From Pseudomonas sp. TNT3 (GTDB lineage Bacteria > Pseudomonadota > Gammaproteobacteria > Pseudomonadales > Pseudomonadaceae), in assembly GCF_010095445.2 (NCBI RefSeq), contig NZ_WFGV02000025.1, positions 1-64,000 of the forward strand: a DNA stretch of 64,000 bases. Direction: 5' to 3'. Under the pieces are notes generated by a model that was not told the origin of the DNA, searched no databases, and was given only the letters and a program-made list of their open reading frames with translations. The translations under genes were made by a program, and so were the position numbers. Of this stretch, positions 24,854 through 33,368 are shown piece after piece. Each line of letters starts with the position of its first letter. The stretch's first letter is position 1.

Positions 24854-25843
24854 TTACTCCTGGACGTATTTCGAGCTGACATACGCTGAATAGTCCGGCA
24901 GTACCGTTTCAACCTTTCCTTGTTCCTTCAAAAACTTCGCCGTCTCGCCAATTGCCTTGGCTGTGCCGCCATCCAGCAGCGCAGTGGTTTGTTGAGCCTT
25001 GGCGTCCGGGAACGCCGAGCCGGCCAGCAACTCCGGAACGTCGGCGGCATTGGCACCGGTCAGTTTGGCGATTTTTTGTACAGGCACCGAGTCAGCCGTC
25101 CAGCTGTCTTTGTGCGCGGCATAATCAGCGAATGAGTCCAGGGTGACCTTGGCGAATTTCGCGATGACGTCAGGATGCTTCTCCGCGTAGTCCTTGCGTG
25201 CAACCCACACTTCGAAGGTCGGCGCGCCCCATTGGCCGACCTGTGCCGCATCCGTCAACGTCTTGCCGGTCTTGCGGATTTCACCCAAGGCCGGCGACCA
25301 GACGAACGCGCCGTCGATGTCACCCCGTTTCCAGGCGGCGGCGATTTCCGCGGGTTGCAGGTTCACCACTTTGACCTGCGATGTGTTCAGCCCCCAGTGT
25401 TTCAACGCGCCGAGCAAGCTGTAGTGGGATGTGGAAACGAATGGCGTGGCGATGGTCTTGCCGATCAAATCTTCTGGTTTGTTGATGCCGCTGCCGTTGC
25501 GTACGACCAACGCCTCAGCCGCATTGATCTGGGCAGAAACAATGAACGCCACAATCGGCAGGTTGCGCGAAGCAGCGGCCGCCAGCGGACTGGAGCCGAG
25601 GTTGCCGATCTGCACGTCACCGGACGCAATGGCGGTGACGACTTCAGGGCCGCTGTTGAAACGACGCCAGTCGATTTTCTGGCCGATGGTCTTCTCATAA
25701 ACGCCATCCGCCTGAGGCACTTTGCTTGGGTCGATACCGGTCTGGTAGCCGACCGTGAGGTCCGCAGCCAAGGCGCTGAAAGAAAACAGCGTCGATACAC
25801 AAACTGTAACAATTCGATTGGATAGTGCGCGCTTGATGGTCAT
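24854..25843 (-). CDS. tauA: Taurine ABC transporter substrate-binding protein (orphan)
   Basis: 329 aa. The signal peptide (MTIKRALSNRIVTVCVSTLF, then SFSALAA) is cleaved near residue 28. The mature chain matches TauA closely: VGYQTGIDPSKVPQADG, ASGDVQIGNLGSSPLAAAAS, the ligand loop TPFVSTSHYSLLGALKHWG, and RGDIDGAFVWSPAL. It would deliver taurine or related sulfonates from the periplasm. No tauB, tauC or tauD is nearby; it stands alone on the minus strand next to two porins and the ssu region, so it may feed SsuBC or a remote TauBC. The ATG at 25843 lacks a strong ribosome binding site. Confidence 0.93.
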   Translation of the reverse strand: MTIKRALSNRIVTVCVSTLFSFSALAADLTVGYQTGIDPSKVPQADGVYEKTIGQKIDWRRFNSGPEVVTAIASGDVQIGNLGSSPLAAAASRNLPIVAFIVSAQINAAEALVVRNGSGINKPEDLIGKTIATPFVSTSHYSLLGALKHWGLNTSQVKVVNLQPAEIAAAWKRGDIDGAFVWSPALGEIRKTGKTLTDAAQVGQWGAPTFEVWVARKDYAEKHPDVIAKFAKVTLDSFADYAAHKDSWTADSVPVQKIAKLTGANAADVPELLAGSAFPDAKAQQTTALLDGGTAKAIGETAKFLKEQGKVETVLPDYSAYVSSKYVQE

Positions 25844-26194
25844 GGCCGGTCTTCGATGAGAGGAAATACGGATTTCCGTTAAATCTAATCGATCTAAAAA
25901 AAAGCCAATAAATATCATTTAGGAATTAGCTTATAGGCTTGCTTTCACTGAGCCGCGCGCACTGCGCTCAATTCCTAAAAGATATAAAAAACCATCAGAT
26001 GCTTCCTGTTGGATTTATGCACGACGCATCAATTAGCAGACACCGGATTTACGGGGATTAGACCATGGTCGTAGTCACATACGGTTACGATTGACTTGCA
26101 GGTCACGGTCTGGCGCTAATCGCAAATCCTAGGATCTCGGGCAATTGACCCAGGGCCAGGAATACAACAATTAGAAACGAGAGGAGCTTAAAAA
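25844..26194. promoter_or_regulatory. Divergent intergenic region between tauA and the first porin
   Basis: 351 bp without a gene, AT-rich next to tauA. On the plus strand TTGACT (26091-26096) and GCTAAT (26115-26120), 18 bp apart, form a weak promoter for the porin. GAGAGGAG lies 8-15 nt before its ATG. CysB or sulfur-starvation control of both genes is plausible from context, but no site is recognised. Confidence 0.4.
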
Positions 26195-27523
26195 ATGAAC
26201 AAGTCCACCTTGGCCCTGGCCGTGGCCGTAGGGGTAATGGCGCAGCAGGCAGGCGCCGCCGGTTTCATTGAGGACAGCAAGGCTTCCGTCAGTTCTCGCA
26301 CCATGTATTACAACGCTGACACCCGCGAAGGCACTGCCAACGACCAGCGTGAAACTGCTCAGGGCTTCAAATTCGATTACCAGTCGGGTTTCACTCAAGG
26401 CTCGGTCGGCTTCGGCTTTGACGCTCAGGCATTGGTGGGCATCCATCTGGACGGTGGTCGCGGCCATCACCCGGATAACAACTCATTCTTCCCCAGTGAC
26501 ACTGACGGTTCGGCATCCGATCCGTGGAGTCGCGTAGCCGGTAACGTCAAGGCACGCATCTCGAAAACCGAGGCCCACCTCGGTGGCGCCCTGCAACCGA
26601 ACATGCCGGTACTGATCGCGAACGACAGTCGTCTGCTGCCACAGACCTTCGAAGGCGGCACCATCACCTCGAAGGAAATCGACAACGTCACGTTCAACGT
26701 CGGCCAGCTTGAGCATGCGGCGGGTCGCGCGTCGTCGAATACCACTGGCCTGGCGGTGGCTGGTGGTACAGAAGAAAGCAACAAATTCCAGTACGGCGGT
26801 GCGGACTGGAAGGTCACCAAAGACCTGATGCTGCAGTACTACTATGCGAATCTGGAAGACTACTACAAGCAGCACTTCCTGGGTCTGGTACACGTCTACC
26901 CAATCAGCGCCAACCAGTCGTTCAAGACTGACCTGCGTTATTTCGACAGCAGCTCCGACGGCAAGAACGGTGATGCGGGTTACCGCTTCAACAATAACGG
27001 CGGTTACGCGAAGAACCCGGGCGAGGTGGATAACCAGACCTGGAGTGCCATGTTCACCTATACCCTGGGTCCGAACGCTTTCTTGCTGGGTCATCAGCGT
27101 GTCAGCGATGACGGTGGTTTCGTCTACCTGAACCAGGGCAACGTAGTCGACGGCAACGGTCGCAACGAAGGCGCCGGCGGTGCCAGCTTCTACTCGTTCA
27201 CCGACGCTATGATCAACGGCTTCGTGCGTGCAGGCGAGAACACGACATTCGGCCAGTACACCTTTGACTTCGCTTCCCTGGGTGTTCCAGGCCTGAAGGC
27301 TTCGGCGGCTTATCTGCGTGGTGAGGACATCAAGGCCACCAACGGCGTTGGCAAAGACCAGACCGAGTGGGAACGTGACCTGCGGGTGGATTATGTGATC
27401 CAGACTGGCGCACTCAAAGGATTTGGTACTACCGTGCGTCACGGGACCTACCGCGGCGATACCAATATTTCCGCACAAGACCAGACTCGTCTGATCTTCA
27501 ACTACACGTATAGCTTCCTGTAA
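26195..27523 (+). CDS. OprD-family outer-membrane porin
   Basis: 442 aa. The signal peptide (MNKSTLALAVAVGVMAQQAG, then AA) is cleaved before GFIEDSKAS. The mature part is a typical 18-strand OprD barrel with the RTMYYNADTREG opening, DSRLLPQTFEGGTITSKEID (the conserved L3/arginine-ladder region), YYKQHFLGLVHVYPI, LRYFDSSSDGKN, and the aromatic terminus NYTYSFL for BAM recognition. OprD/Occ porins pass small acids and amino acids. Its place in a sulfonate region suggests organosulfur or aromatic acid substrates, which is inference. It is the first of a tandem paralogous pair with its own terminator. Confidence 0.93.
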   Translation: MNKSTLALAVAVGVMAQQAGAAGFIEDSKASVSSRTMYYNADTREGTANDQRETAQGFKFDYQSGFTQGSVGFGFDAQALVGIHLDGGRGHHPDNNSFFPSDTDGSASDPWSRVAGNVKARISKTEAHLGGALQPNMPVLIANDSRLLPQTFEGGTITSKEIDNVTFNVGQLEHAAGRASSNTTGLAVAGGTEESNKFQYGGADWKVTKDLMLQYYYANLEDYYKQHFLGLVHVYPISANQSFKTDLRYFDSSSDGKNGDAGYRFNNNGGYAKNPGEVDNQTWSAMFTYTLGPNAFLLGHQRVSDDGGFVYLNQGNVVDGNGRNEGAGGASFYSFTDAMINGFVRAGENTTFGQYTFDFASLGVPGLKASAAYLRGEDIKATNGVGKDQTEWERDLRVDYVIQTGALKGFGTTVRHGTYRGDTNISAQDQTRLIFNYTYSFL

Positions 27524-27533
27524 TCGAATACGG

Positions 27534-27563
27534 AAAAGCCCTGCCTCGCGGCGGGGTTTTTTT
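27534..27563 (+). terminator. Rho-independent terminator after the first porin
   Basis: The CCCTGCC-tcgc-GGCGGGG stem is followed by seven T residues, 11 bp after the porin stop codon. Confidence 0.85.
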
Positions 27564-27894
27564 CGGCTTTTTTTTATTATTCCATTTTGATCTTGTTATG
27601 TAATTTATTATTCTTTTTAGCTTTTAGTGTAAACCCCTAAAGTGCATCCCTCCGGGGCCGATAGAGGGTGTCCTGACGCTATTAAATGCCATTCTTTAAT
27701 TCCGAAATGGCATGAAAAAGAATGAAATAAATTATTATCCGTTTACCATGCGGGCCCATTTCCCTTGGGCGAACGCCCGAGCTAGACGCATCAGAGCGTT
27801 GACCTGTGTTTTTGCGGTTTGCGGTCACCGTGCACTTCAGGATTCAGAGCATTCGATTCTGGACCGAAAAAATTAGAACGAGAGGAGCGAAACA
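27564..27894. other. AT-rich gap between the two porin genes
   Basis: 331 bp with no ORF worth calling. The first 200 bp are strikingly AT-rich for this window (runs such as TTTTTTTATTATTCC and AATGAAATAAATTATTATCC). It holds two dyads: ATGCCATT...AATGGCAT near 27686-27714, and GGGCG-AA-CGCCC near 27767-27780. The last 25 bp (ATTAGAACGAGAGGAGCG) nearly repeat the leader of the first porin. A promoter for the second porin must lie here, but I cannot place it. Confidence 0.5.
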
Positions 27895-29238
27895 ATGAAC
27901 AAGTCGACCTTGGCCCTGGCCGTGGCCGTAGGGGTTGTGGCGCAGCACGCAGGCGCCGCTGGTTTCATCGAAGACAGCAAGGCCACCTTGGGGCTGCGTA
28001 ACTTCTACATCAACACGGATAACCGTGACGGTACCGGCCCAAACAAAAACGAAGAGTGGGGCCAAGGCTTCGATCTGCGTTTCATCTCCGGTTACACCCA
28101 AGGTACTGTTGGCTTCGGTATTGATGCCATTGGCCTGCTGGGCGTCAAGCTGGATTCGGGTGGCGGCACTAACGGCGCGACAGCTACCTCTTACGGCGGC
28201 ACTGTATTCCCAAGCAAGTCCAACGGCGAAGCGGTGGATAACTTCTCCAGCCTTGGCCTGACGGCCAAAGCCAAGATTTCTCAGACCGAACTGAAGCTGG
28301 GTACCTTGCAGCCGAAGAATCCGGTGATCGTGACCAACGACGGTCGTCTGTTGCCACAAACCTGGCAGGGCGGTCAGATTACGTCCGGCGAGATTAAGGA
28401 CCTGACTCTGGTCGGTGGTCAGATCGAAGCGGTGAAAGGTCGTAACTCCAGCAACAATGAACAGCTAAGCATTGGCGGTGCCAACACTCGTGGCACGGCT
28501 TTCCGCGACAGCAACAAGTTCATCTACGCAGGTGGTGACTACAAAATCACGAAAGACCTGACCGCCCAGTATTACTACGGCAACCTGGAAGACTTCTATA
28601 AACAGCACTTCCTGGGTCTGGTTCACAACTGGGCAATCGGCCCGGGCGTACTGAAGTCTGATCTGCGCTACTTCAACAGCTCTGATGACGGTAAAAACGG
28701 TACCGATTCGGCTTACTACAGCACCGGCAACTACACCGGCTTCCGTAATGGCCGCGGTGAAGTCTCCAACAACCTGTACAGCGGCCTGTTCCTGTACACC
28801 GTTGCTGGCCACACCTTCGGTGGTGGTTATCAGGTCAGCAATGGCAGCAGCGACTTCCCTTGGCTGAACCAGGGCGACGGTTCGTCGAACTACACCATCA
28901 CTGACATGCAGATCCAGAAGTTCGGCCGCGCCGGCGAGAAAACCTGGCAGGCACGCTACTCGTATGACTTCGCCAAAGTGGGCGTACCCGGTCTGACTGC
29001 TGGCGCCGTGTACCTCAAAGGTGACGATATCGACACAGTGGGTACCAATGGCCGCGAAAACGCCTCGGGTGCATCCGAGTGGGAACGCGACTTTACCCTG
29101 GCGTACGTAGTGCCTGAAGGCCCGCTGAAAAACGTTGGCTTCATGTGGAAAAACGCTACCTGGCGCACCGACCTGCCGAACACCCGTTCGCAGGATGAAA
29201 ACCGTCTGATCCTCAGCTACTCGATCCCGCTGCTGTAA
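27895..29238 (+). CDS. OprD-family outer-membrane porin (tandem paralogue)
   Basis: 447 aa. The signal peptide is nearly identical to that of the preceding porin (MNKSTLALAVAVGVVAQHAG). The barrel shows NDGRLLPQTWQGGQITSGEI, YYYGNLEDFYKQHFLGLVHN, LRYFNSSDDGKNGTD and the C-terminal LILSYSIPLL. The shared blocks are GFIEDSKA, KQHFLGLVH, DGKNG, FGRAGEKT against FVRAGENT, and VPGL; the predicted surface loops have diverged. This points to an old duplication with a shift in substrate. GAGAGGAGCG supplies the ribosome binding site. A very strong terminator follows. Confidence 0.93.
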   Translation: MNKSTLALAVAVGVVAQHAGAAGFIEDSKATLGLRNFYINTDNRDGTGPNKNEEWGQGFDLRFISGYTQGTVGFGIDAIGLLGVKLDSGGGTNGATATSYGGTVFPSKSNGEAVDNFSSLGLTAKAKISQTELKLGTLQPKNPVIVTNDGRLLPQTWQGGQITSGEIKDLTLVGGQIEAVKGRNSSNNEQLSIGGANTRGTAFRDSNKFIYAGGDYKITKDLTAQYYYGNLEDFYKQHFLGLVHNWAIGPGVLKSDLRYFNSSDDGKNGTDSAYYSTGNYTGFRNGRGEVSNNLYSGLFLYTVAGHTFGGGYQVSNGSSDFPWLNQGDGSSNYTITDMQIQKFGRAGEKTWQARYSYDFAKVGVPGLTAGAVYLKGDDIDTVGTNGRENASGASEWERDFTLAYVVPEGPLKNVGFMWKNATWRTDLPNTRSQDENRLILSYSIPLL

Positions 29239-29257
29239 CAGCGCTCGCGTAACTGAC

Positions 29258-29297
29258 AAAAAAAGCCCCGCCCGGCATGACGCCGGGCGGGGCTTTT
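29258..29297 (+). terminator. Rho-independent terminator after the second porin
   Basis: The perfect 14-bp stem AAGCCCCGCCCGGC/GCCGGGCGGGGCTT is flanked by A and T runs, so it can act on both strands. Confidence 0.92.
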
Positions 29298-29419
29298 TGC
29301 GTTTTTCAAACGGGAATTAATATGCTTTTAAGATCTAAACAAATCGATATTTATTCTTTTTAATAGATAAAAAACGCAGGCACAGTTGGGCTCATCAAGC
29401 ACTCACCAGGAGCAGCACC

Positions 29420-30058
29420 ATGAGCCTCAGACTTGGCGACATCGCCCCCGATTTCGAACAGGATTCCAGCGCCGGCACCATTCGCTTCCACGAATGGCTG
29501 GGTGATAGTTGGGGCGTGCTGTTCTCCCATCCGGCGGACTTCACCCCGGTGTGCACGACCGAGCTGGGCTTCACCGCCAAGTTGAAAGACGAATTCGCCC
29601 AGCGCGGCGTCAAGGCCATCGCGCTGTCAGTGGACCCTGTGGACTCGCACCACAAATGGATCGAGGACATCAACGAGACCCAAAATACCCTCGTGAACTT
29701 CCCGATTCTTGCCGACGCGGACCGCAAGGTGTCGGACCTTTACGACCTGATCCATCCGAATGCCAACGACACACTGACCGTGCGCTCGCTGTTCGTGATC
29801 GACCCGAACAAAAAAGTGCGACTGACCATCACCTACCCGGCGAGCACCGGTCGCAACTTCCATGAAATCCTGAGGGTCATCGACTCGCTGCAACTCACCG
29901 ATAACTACAAAGTCGCGACCCCGGCCAACTGGCAGGACGGTGATGAAGTGGTGATCGTGCCGTCGCTCAAGGACGAAGATGAGATCAGGAAACGCTTTCC
30001 CAAGGGCTATCGCGCGGTGAAGCCGTACCTGCGACTGACGCCGCAACCGAACAGGTAA
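29420..30058 (+). CDS. lsfA: 1-Cys peroxiredoxin LsfA (Prx6 type)
   Basis: A 212-aa thiol peroxidase with the catalytic cysteine C45 in HPADFTPVCTTELGF. No other cysteine is present in the chain, so this is a true 1-Cys enzyme. The C-terminal dimerisation domain (ATPANWQDGDEVVIVPSLKD) is complete. LsfA-type peroxiredoxins are induced by sulfate limitation and protect against peroxides formed by flavin-dependent desulfonation, which fits the ssu operon just downstream. CAGGAG lies 9 nt before the ATG. Confidence 0.95.
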   Translation: MSLRLGDIAPDFEQDSSAGTIRFHEWLGDSWGVLFSHPADFTPVCTTELGFTAKLKDEFAQRGVKAIALSVDPVDSHHKWIEDINETQNTLVNFPILADADRKVSDLYDLIHPNANDTLTVRSLFVIDPNKKVRLTITYPASTGRNFHEILRVIDSLQLTDNYKVATPANWQDGDEVVIVPSLKDEDEIRKRFPKGYRAVKPYLRLTPQPNR

Positions 30059-30084
30059 ATATCTGCAGCGCTGCTGATATCGGC

Positions 30085-30176
30085 ATCGCGGGCAAGCCCG
30101 CTCCCACAGTGGATTGGGGTGAATCACAGATATTTGGCAATCCACACACCTCTGTGGGAGCGGGCTTGCCCGCGAA
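30085..30176. repeat. REP doublet (GTGGGAGCGGGCTTGCCCGCGA class)
   Basis: ATCGCGGGCAAGCCCGCTCC, then CACAGTGG, is mirrored by CTGTGGGAGCGGGCTTGCCC followed by GCGA. It follows lsfA. Confidence 0.87.
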
Positions 30177-30236
30177 GGCGATCTACCAGACGCCACAGCA
30201 CCAGGATTGAACAGCATCCATCAAGCAGGGGATTTC

Positions 30237-30259
30237 GGGCCGTTTCGACGGCCTTTTTT
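30237..30259 (+). terminator. Rho-independent terminator ahead of ssuE
   Basis: The GGCCGT-ttcg-ACGGCC stem with an extra-stable TTCG tetraloop is followed by eight T residues. It closes the lsfA transcription unit and isolates the ssu promoter. Confidence 0.85.
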
Positions 30260-30411
30260 TTCGTCTGGCTTTCGTGTTTTTGTATATCTCTTAATAGCAT
30301 AACCAAATGAATAAATATGATTTATAGATATAACAATCGCCTGTTAAGGTCACCCCATCAAAGCGAGATCGCACACTGTGAATCGCCAATAACGCTCAAG
30401 GAATCATCCGA

Positions 30412-31005
30412 ATGCTGGTCGTCTCACTCGGTGGCAGTCCGAGCCAACGCTCCCGTTCCGGGGTGCTGCTGGACCGCTCTCAACGTTGGTTGCAGGAGCA
30501 GGGTGTGGAAGTGGTGAGTTACCAGGTACGGGACTTCCCGGCCGAAGACTTGCTGCACGCACGCTTCGACAGCCCGAAGGTGATCGACCTGCTGCAACAG
30601 ATTGAAAACGCCGACGGCCTGTTGATCGCCACACCGGTCTACAAGGCATCGTTTTCCGGTGCGTTGAAGACCGTATTGGATCTGCTGCCCGAACGCGCCC
30701 TGGCCCATAAAGTGGTGTTGCCGATGGCCACGGGCGGCAGCATCGCTCACATGCTGGCGGTGGACTACGCGCTTAAACCGGTGCTCTCGGCATTGAAAGC
30801 CCAGGAAATGCTTCACGGAATTTTCGCCGAAGACAGCCAGATCGCTTACGGCGAAGGCAGCGCACAGGCGCAGCTGGCACCGGAACTGGAACAGCGCCTG
30901 AATGAATCGCTGGAACTGTTTTTCAGCGCCATGGCGCGACGCCCGAAGCCCATCGATCCGAACTTGTTGAATGAACGTTTGTTGAGTGCTCGCTGGAGCA
31001 TTTAA
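30412..31005 (+). CDS. ssuE: NAD(P)H-dependent FMN reductase SsuE
   Basis: A 197-aa flavodoxin-like reductase that supplies FMNH2 to the monooxygenase SsuD. The phosphate loop VVSLGGSPSQRSRSGVLLD (residues 3-21) and the active-site segment IATPVYKASFSGALKTVLDL are family landmarks. It starts at an ATG in the AT-rich 3' end of the intergenic region. It heads the ssuEADCBF group but is cut off from ssuA by a 137-bp palindromic element. Confidence 0.95.
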   Translation: MLVVSLGGSPSQRSRSGVLLDRSQRWLQEQGVEVVSYQVRDFPAEDLLHARFDSPKVIDLLQQIENADGLLIATPVYKASFSGALKTVLDLLPERALAHKVVLPMATGGSIAHMLAVDYALKPVLSALKAQEMLHGIFAEDSQIAYGEGSAQAQLAPELEQRLNESLELFFSAMARRPKPIDPNLLNERLLSARWSI

Positions 31006-31014
31006 AACTTTTTT

Positions 31015-31151
31015 TTTAGTTTGAAAAGTCGCCGAGCGACGATCAGGCAAGGCAAAAGTTAGCGAGGACGCGGAGTTGACGTTAGTCAATGAGCATTCCG
31101 AGCTGACTTTTAACGCAGCATGATCGAGCGCAGGCACTTTTCAGACAAAAA
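31015..31151. repeat. Long imperfect intergenic palindrome (about 137 bp)
   Basis: The ends pair as AGTTTGAAAAGTCGCC with a matching inverted GGCACTTTTCAGACAAAAAA segment. Inner arms AAAAGTTAGC/GCTGACTTTT and a core TTGAC-GTTA-GTCAA complete a near-continuous hairpin. It is unlike the REP classes here and resembles the element at 57659-57816 in size and build. It sits between ssuE and ssuA. Confidence 0.7.
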
Positions 31152-31220
31152 ACTCACCTTACTCAGCCGCTAACGGTTAAGCAGGTGCAGCCAAAACCCA
31201 ACTGCAAAAAGGAGAGCGCT

Positions 31221-32186
31221 ATGCGCACTGTCATTTTGCGTCGTGGTCTGGTCGCTCTGTTTGCTGCGGCTGTTACCTTCGGCGCCATTACTCAAGCTCA
31301 GGCCGAGACGCTTCGCATCGGTTATCAGAAGTACGGCACCCTGGTGCTGCTCAAAGCCAAAGGCACGCTTGAAAAACGCCTCGCGGCCCAAGGTGTGGAC
31401 GTGCAATGGACTGAATTTCCCGGCGGCCCGCAGCTGCTTGAAGGGCTGAACGTCGGCTCCATCGACTTCGGCGTGACGGGCGAAACCCCGCCGGTTTTCG
31501 CCCAGGCTGCCGGTGCTGATCTGCTCTACGTCGCCTATGAACCACCAGCGCCGCACAGTGAAGCGATCCTGGTGCCGAAAGATTCGCCGATCAAATCGGT
31601 GCAGGACCTCAAGGGTAAGAAAGTCGTCCTGAACAAAGGCTCCAACGTCCACTTCCTGCTGGTTCGTGCACTCGAAGACGCCGGCCTCAAATACACCGAC
31701 ATCCAGACCGTATTCCTGCCGCCTGCCGACGCCCGCGCTGCGTTCGAGCGTGGCAGTGTCGATGCCTGGGTGATCTGGGACCCGTACCAGGCCGCTGCTG
31801 AACAGCAACTGCAAGCGCGCACCCTGCGTGATGGTCAAGGCATCGTCGACAACCATCAGTTCTACCTCGCGACCAAGCCTTATGCCCAGAAAAATCCTGA
31901 GGTGATCAAGACCCTCGTGGAAGAAGTGCGCGCCGTCGGCGAGTGGTCCAAAGCCAATCCTGAAGACGTGACCAAACAGGTTTCGCCACTGCTCGGCTTG
32001 CCGGCAGACATCACCCTGACCTCGGTGAAACGCCAGGGCTACGGCGCCTTGTTCCTGACCCCGGAAGTGGTCGCGGCTCAACAAAAGATCGCTGACACGT
32101 TCTTCCAGCTCAAGCTGATTCCCAAGCCGCTGAGCATCAAGGATGTGATCTGGACACCACCGGCCGCTGTGGCCAAAGCGCAGTAA
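31221..32186 (+). CDS. ssuA: Aliphatic sulfonate ABC transporter binding protein
   Basis: 321 aa. The signal peptide (MRTVILRRGLVALFAAAVTF, then GAITQAQA) is cleaved before ETLRIGYQK. The mature protein has the NrtA/SsuA/TauA family features: LKAKGTLEKRLAAQGVDVQW, NVGSIDFGVTGETPPVFAQA, VLNKGSNVHFLLVRALEDAG and VDAWVIWDPYQAAAE. It captures alkanesulfonates for the SsuCB importer. AAGGAG lies 10 nt before the ATG at 31221; the upstream in-frame stretch is not protein-like. Confidence 0.95.
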   Translation: MRTVILRRGLVALFAAAVTFGAITQAQAETLRIGYQKYGTLVLLKAKGTLEKRLAAQGVDVQWTEFPGGPQLLEGLNVGSIDFGVTGETPPVFAQAAGADLLYVAYEPPAPHSEAILVPKDSPIKSVQDLKGKKVVLNKGSNVHFLLVRALEDAGLKYTDIQTVFLPPADARAAFERGSVDAWVIWDPYQAAAEQQLQARTLRDGQGIVDNHQFYLATKPYAQKNPEVIKTLVEEVRAVGEWSKANPEDVTKQVSPLLGLPADITLTSVKRQGYGALFLTPEVVAAQQKIADTFFQLKLIPKPLSIKDVIWTPPAAVAKAQ

Positions 32187-32211
32187 TTCGATTCCCCAAG
32201 GAGACCACTCC

Positions 32212-33360
32212 ATGAGCCTCAATATCTTCTGGTTCCTGCCTACTCACGGCGACGGCCATTACCTTGGCACCGCCGAAGGCGCTCGCGCCGTCGACCACGG
32301 TTATCTGCAACAAGTCGCGCAAGCGGCGGACCGGCTGGGCTTCGGCGGGGTGCTGATTCCTACCGGTCGCTCCTGCGAAGATTCGTGGCTGGTGGCCGCG
32401 TCGCTGATTCCGGTGACCCAGCGTCTGAAATTCCTCGTCGCCCTGCGCCCCGGGATCATTTCCCCGACGGTTGCGGCGCGTCAGGCTGCCACGCTGGATC
32501 GCCTGTCCGGAGGTCGTGCGCTGTTCAACCTGGTGACTGGCGGCGATCCGGAAGAATTGGCCGGCGATGGTCTGTTCCTCAGCCATGAAGAGCGTTATCA
32601 GGCTTCGGTGGAATTCACCCGTATCTGGCGTCGAGTGCTGGAAGGCGAAACCGTCGATTACGACGGTCAGCACATCAGCGTGAAAGGCGCCAAATTGCTC
32701 TATCCGCCGATCCAGCAACCGCGTCCACCGCTGTACTTCGGTGGCTCGTCGGAAGCGGCACAAGACCTCGCCGCAGAACAGGTCGAAATGGTGCTGACCT
32801 GGGGCGAGCCACCGGCCGCCGTTGCCGAGAAGATCGAACAGGTTCGCGCCAAAGCCGCCAAGCTCGGTCGGACCGTGCGCTTCGGTATTCGTCTGCATGT
32901 GATTGTTCGTGAAACCAATGCCCAAGCCTGGCAAGCGGCTGACCGCCTGATCTCACACCTGGATGACGAAACCATCGCCCGCGCTCAGGCTTCGCTCTCG
33001 CGTTTTGATTCGGTCGGCCAGCAGCGCATGGCCGCCCTGCACGGCGGCAGTCGCGACAACCTGGAAGTCAGCCCCAACCTCTGGGCCGGTGTTGGCCTGG
33101 TGCGTGGCGGGGCCGGCACGGCGCTGGTCGGTGATGGTCCGACCGTGGCCGCTCGCGTGAAGGAATACGCGGACCTGGGCATCGATACGTTCATCTTTTC
33201 CGGTTATCCACACCTGGAAGAATCCTACCGGGTCGCGGAATTGTTATTCCCGCATCTGGACATCGAGCGTCCGCAGGCGCCTCAGGGTGCCAACTACGTC
33301 AGCCCGTTTGGCGAGATGGTGGCCAACGATATCCTCCCTAAAGCCGCGACCCAGAGCTGA
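32212..33360 (+). CDS. ssuD: FMNH2-dependent alkanesulfonate monooxygenase
   Basis: A 382-aa luciferase-like TIM barrel that uses FMNH2 from SsuE and oxygen to split C1-C14 alkanesulfonates into aldehyde and sulfite. Family marks: MSLNIFWFLPTHGDGHYLG, LIPTGRSCEDSWLVA (the active-site cysteine segment), FNLVTGGDPEELAGDG and the C-terminal FIFSGYPHLEESYRVAEL. The length matches E. coli SsuD (381). AAGGAG lies just before the start. It is the catalytic centre of the operon. Confidence 0.97.
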   Translation: MSLNIFWFLPTHGDGHYLGTAEGARAVDHGYLQQVAQAADRLGFGGVLIPTGRSCEDSWLVAASLIPVTQRLKFLVALRPGIISPTVAARQAATLDRLSGGRALFNLVTGGDPEELAGDGLFLSHEERYQASVEFTRIWRRVLEGETVDYDGQHISVKGAKLLYPPIQQPRPPLYFGGSSEAAQDLAAEQVEMVLTWGEPPAAVAEKIEQVRAKAAKLGRTVRFGIRLHVIVRETNAQAWQAADRLISHLDDETIARAQASLSRFDSVGQQRMAALHGGSRDNLEVSPNLWAGVGLVRGGAGTALVGDGPTVAARVKEYADLGIDTFIFSGYPHLEESYRVAELLFPHLDIERPQAPQGANYVSPFGEMVANDILPKAATQS

Positions 33361-33368
33361 GGCGCGCC

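Noticed and set aside
31170..32222. 350-codon minus-strand ORF opposite ssuA
   Set aside because: Shadow ORF; its start falls within ssuD and it has no protein-like domain.
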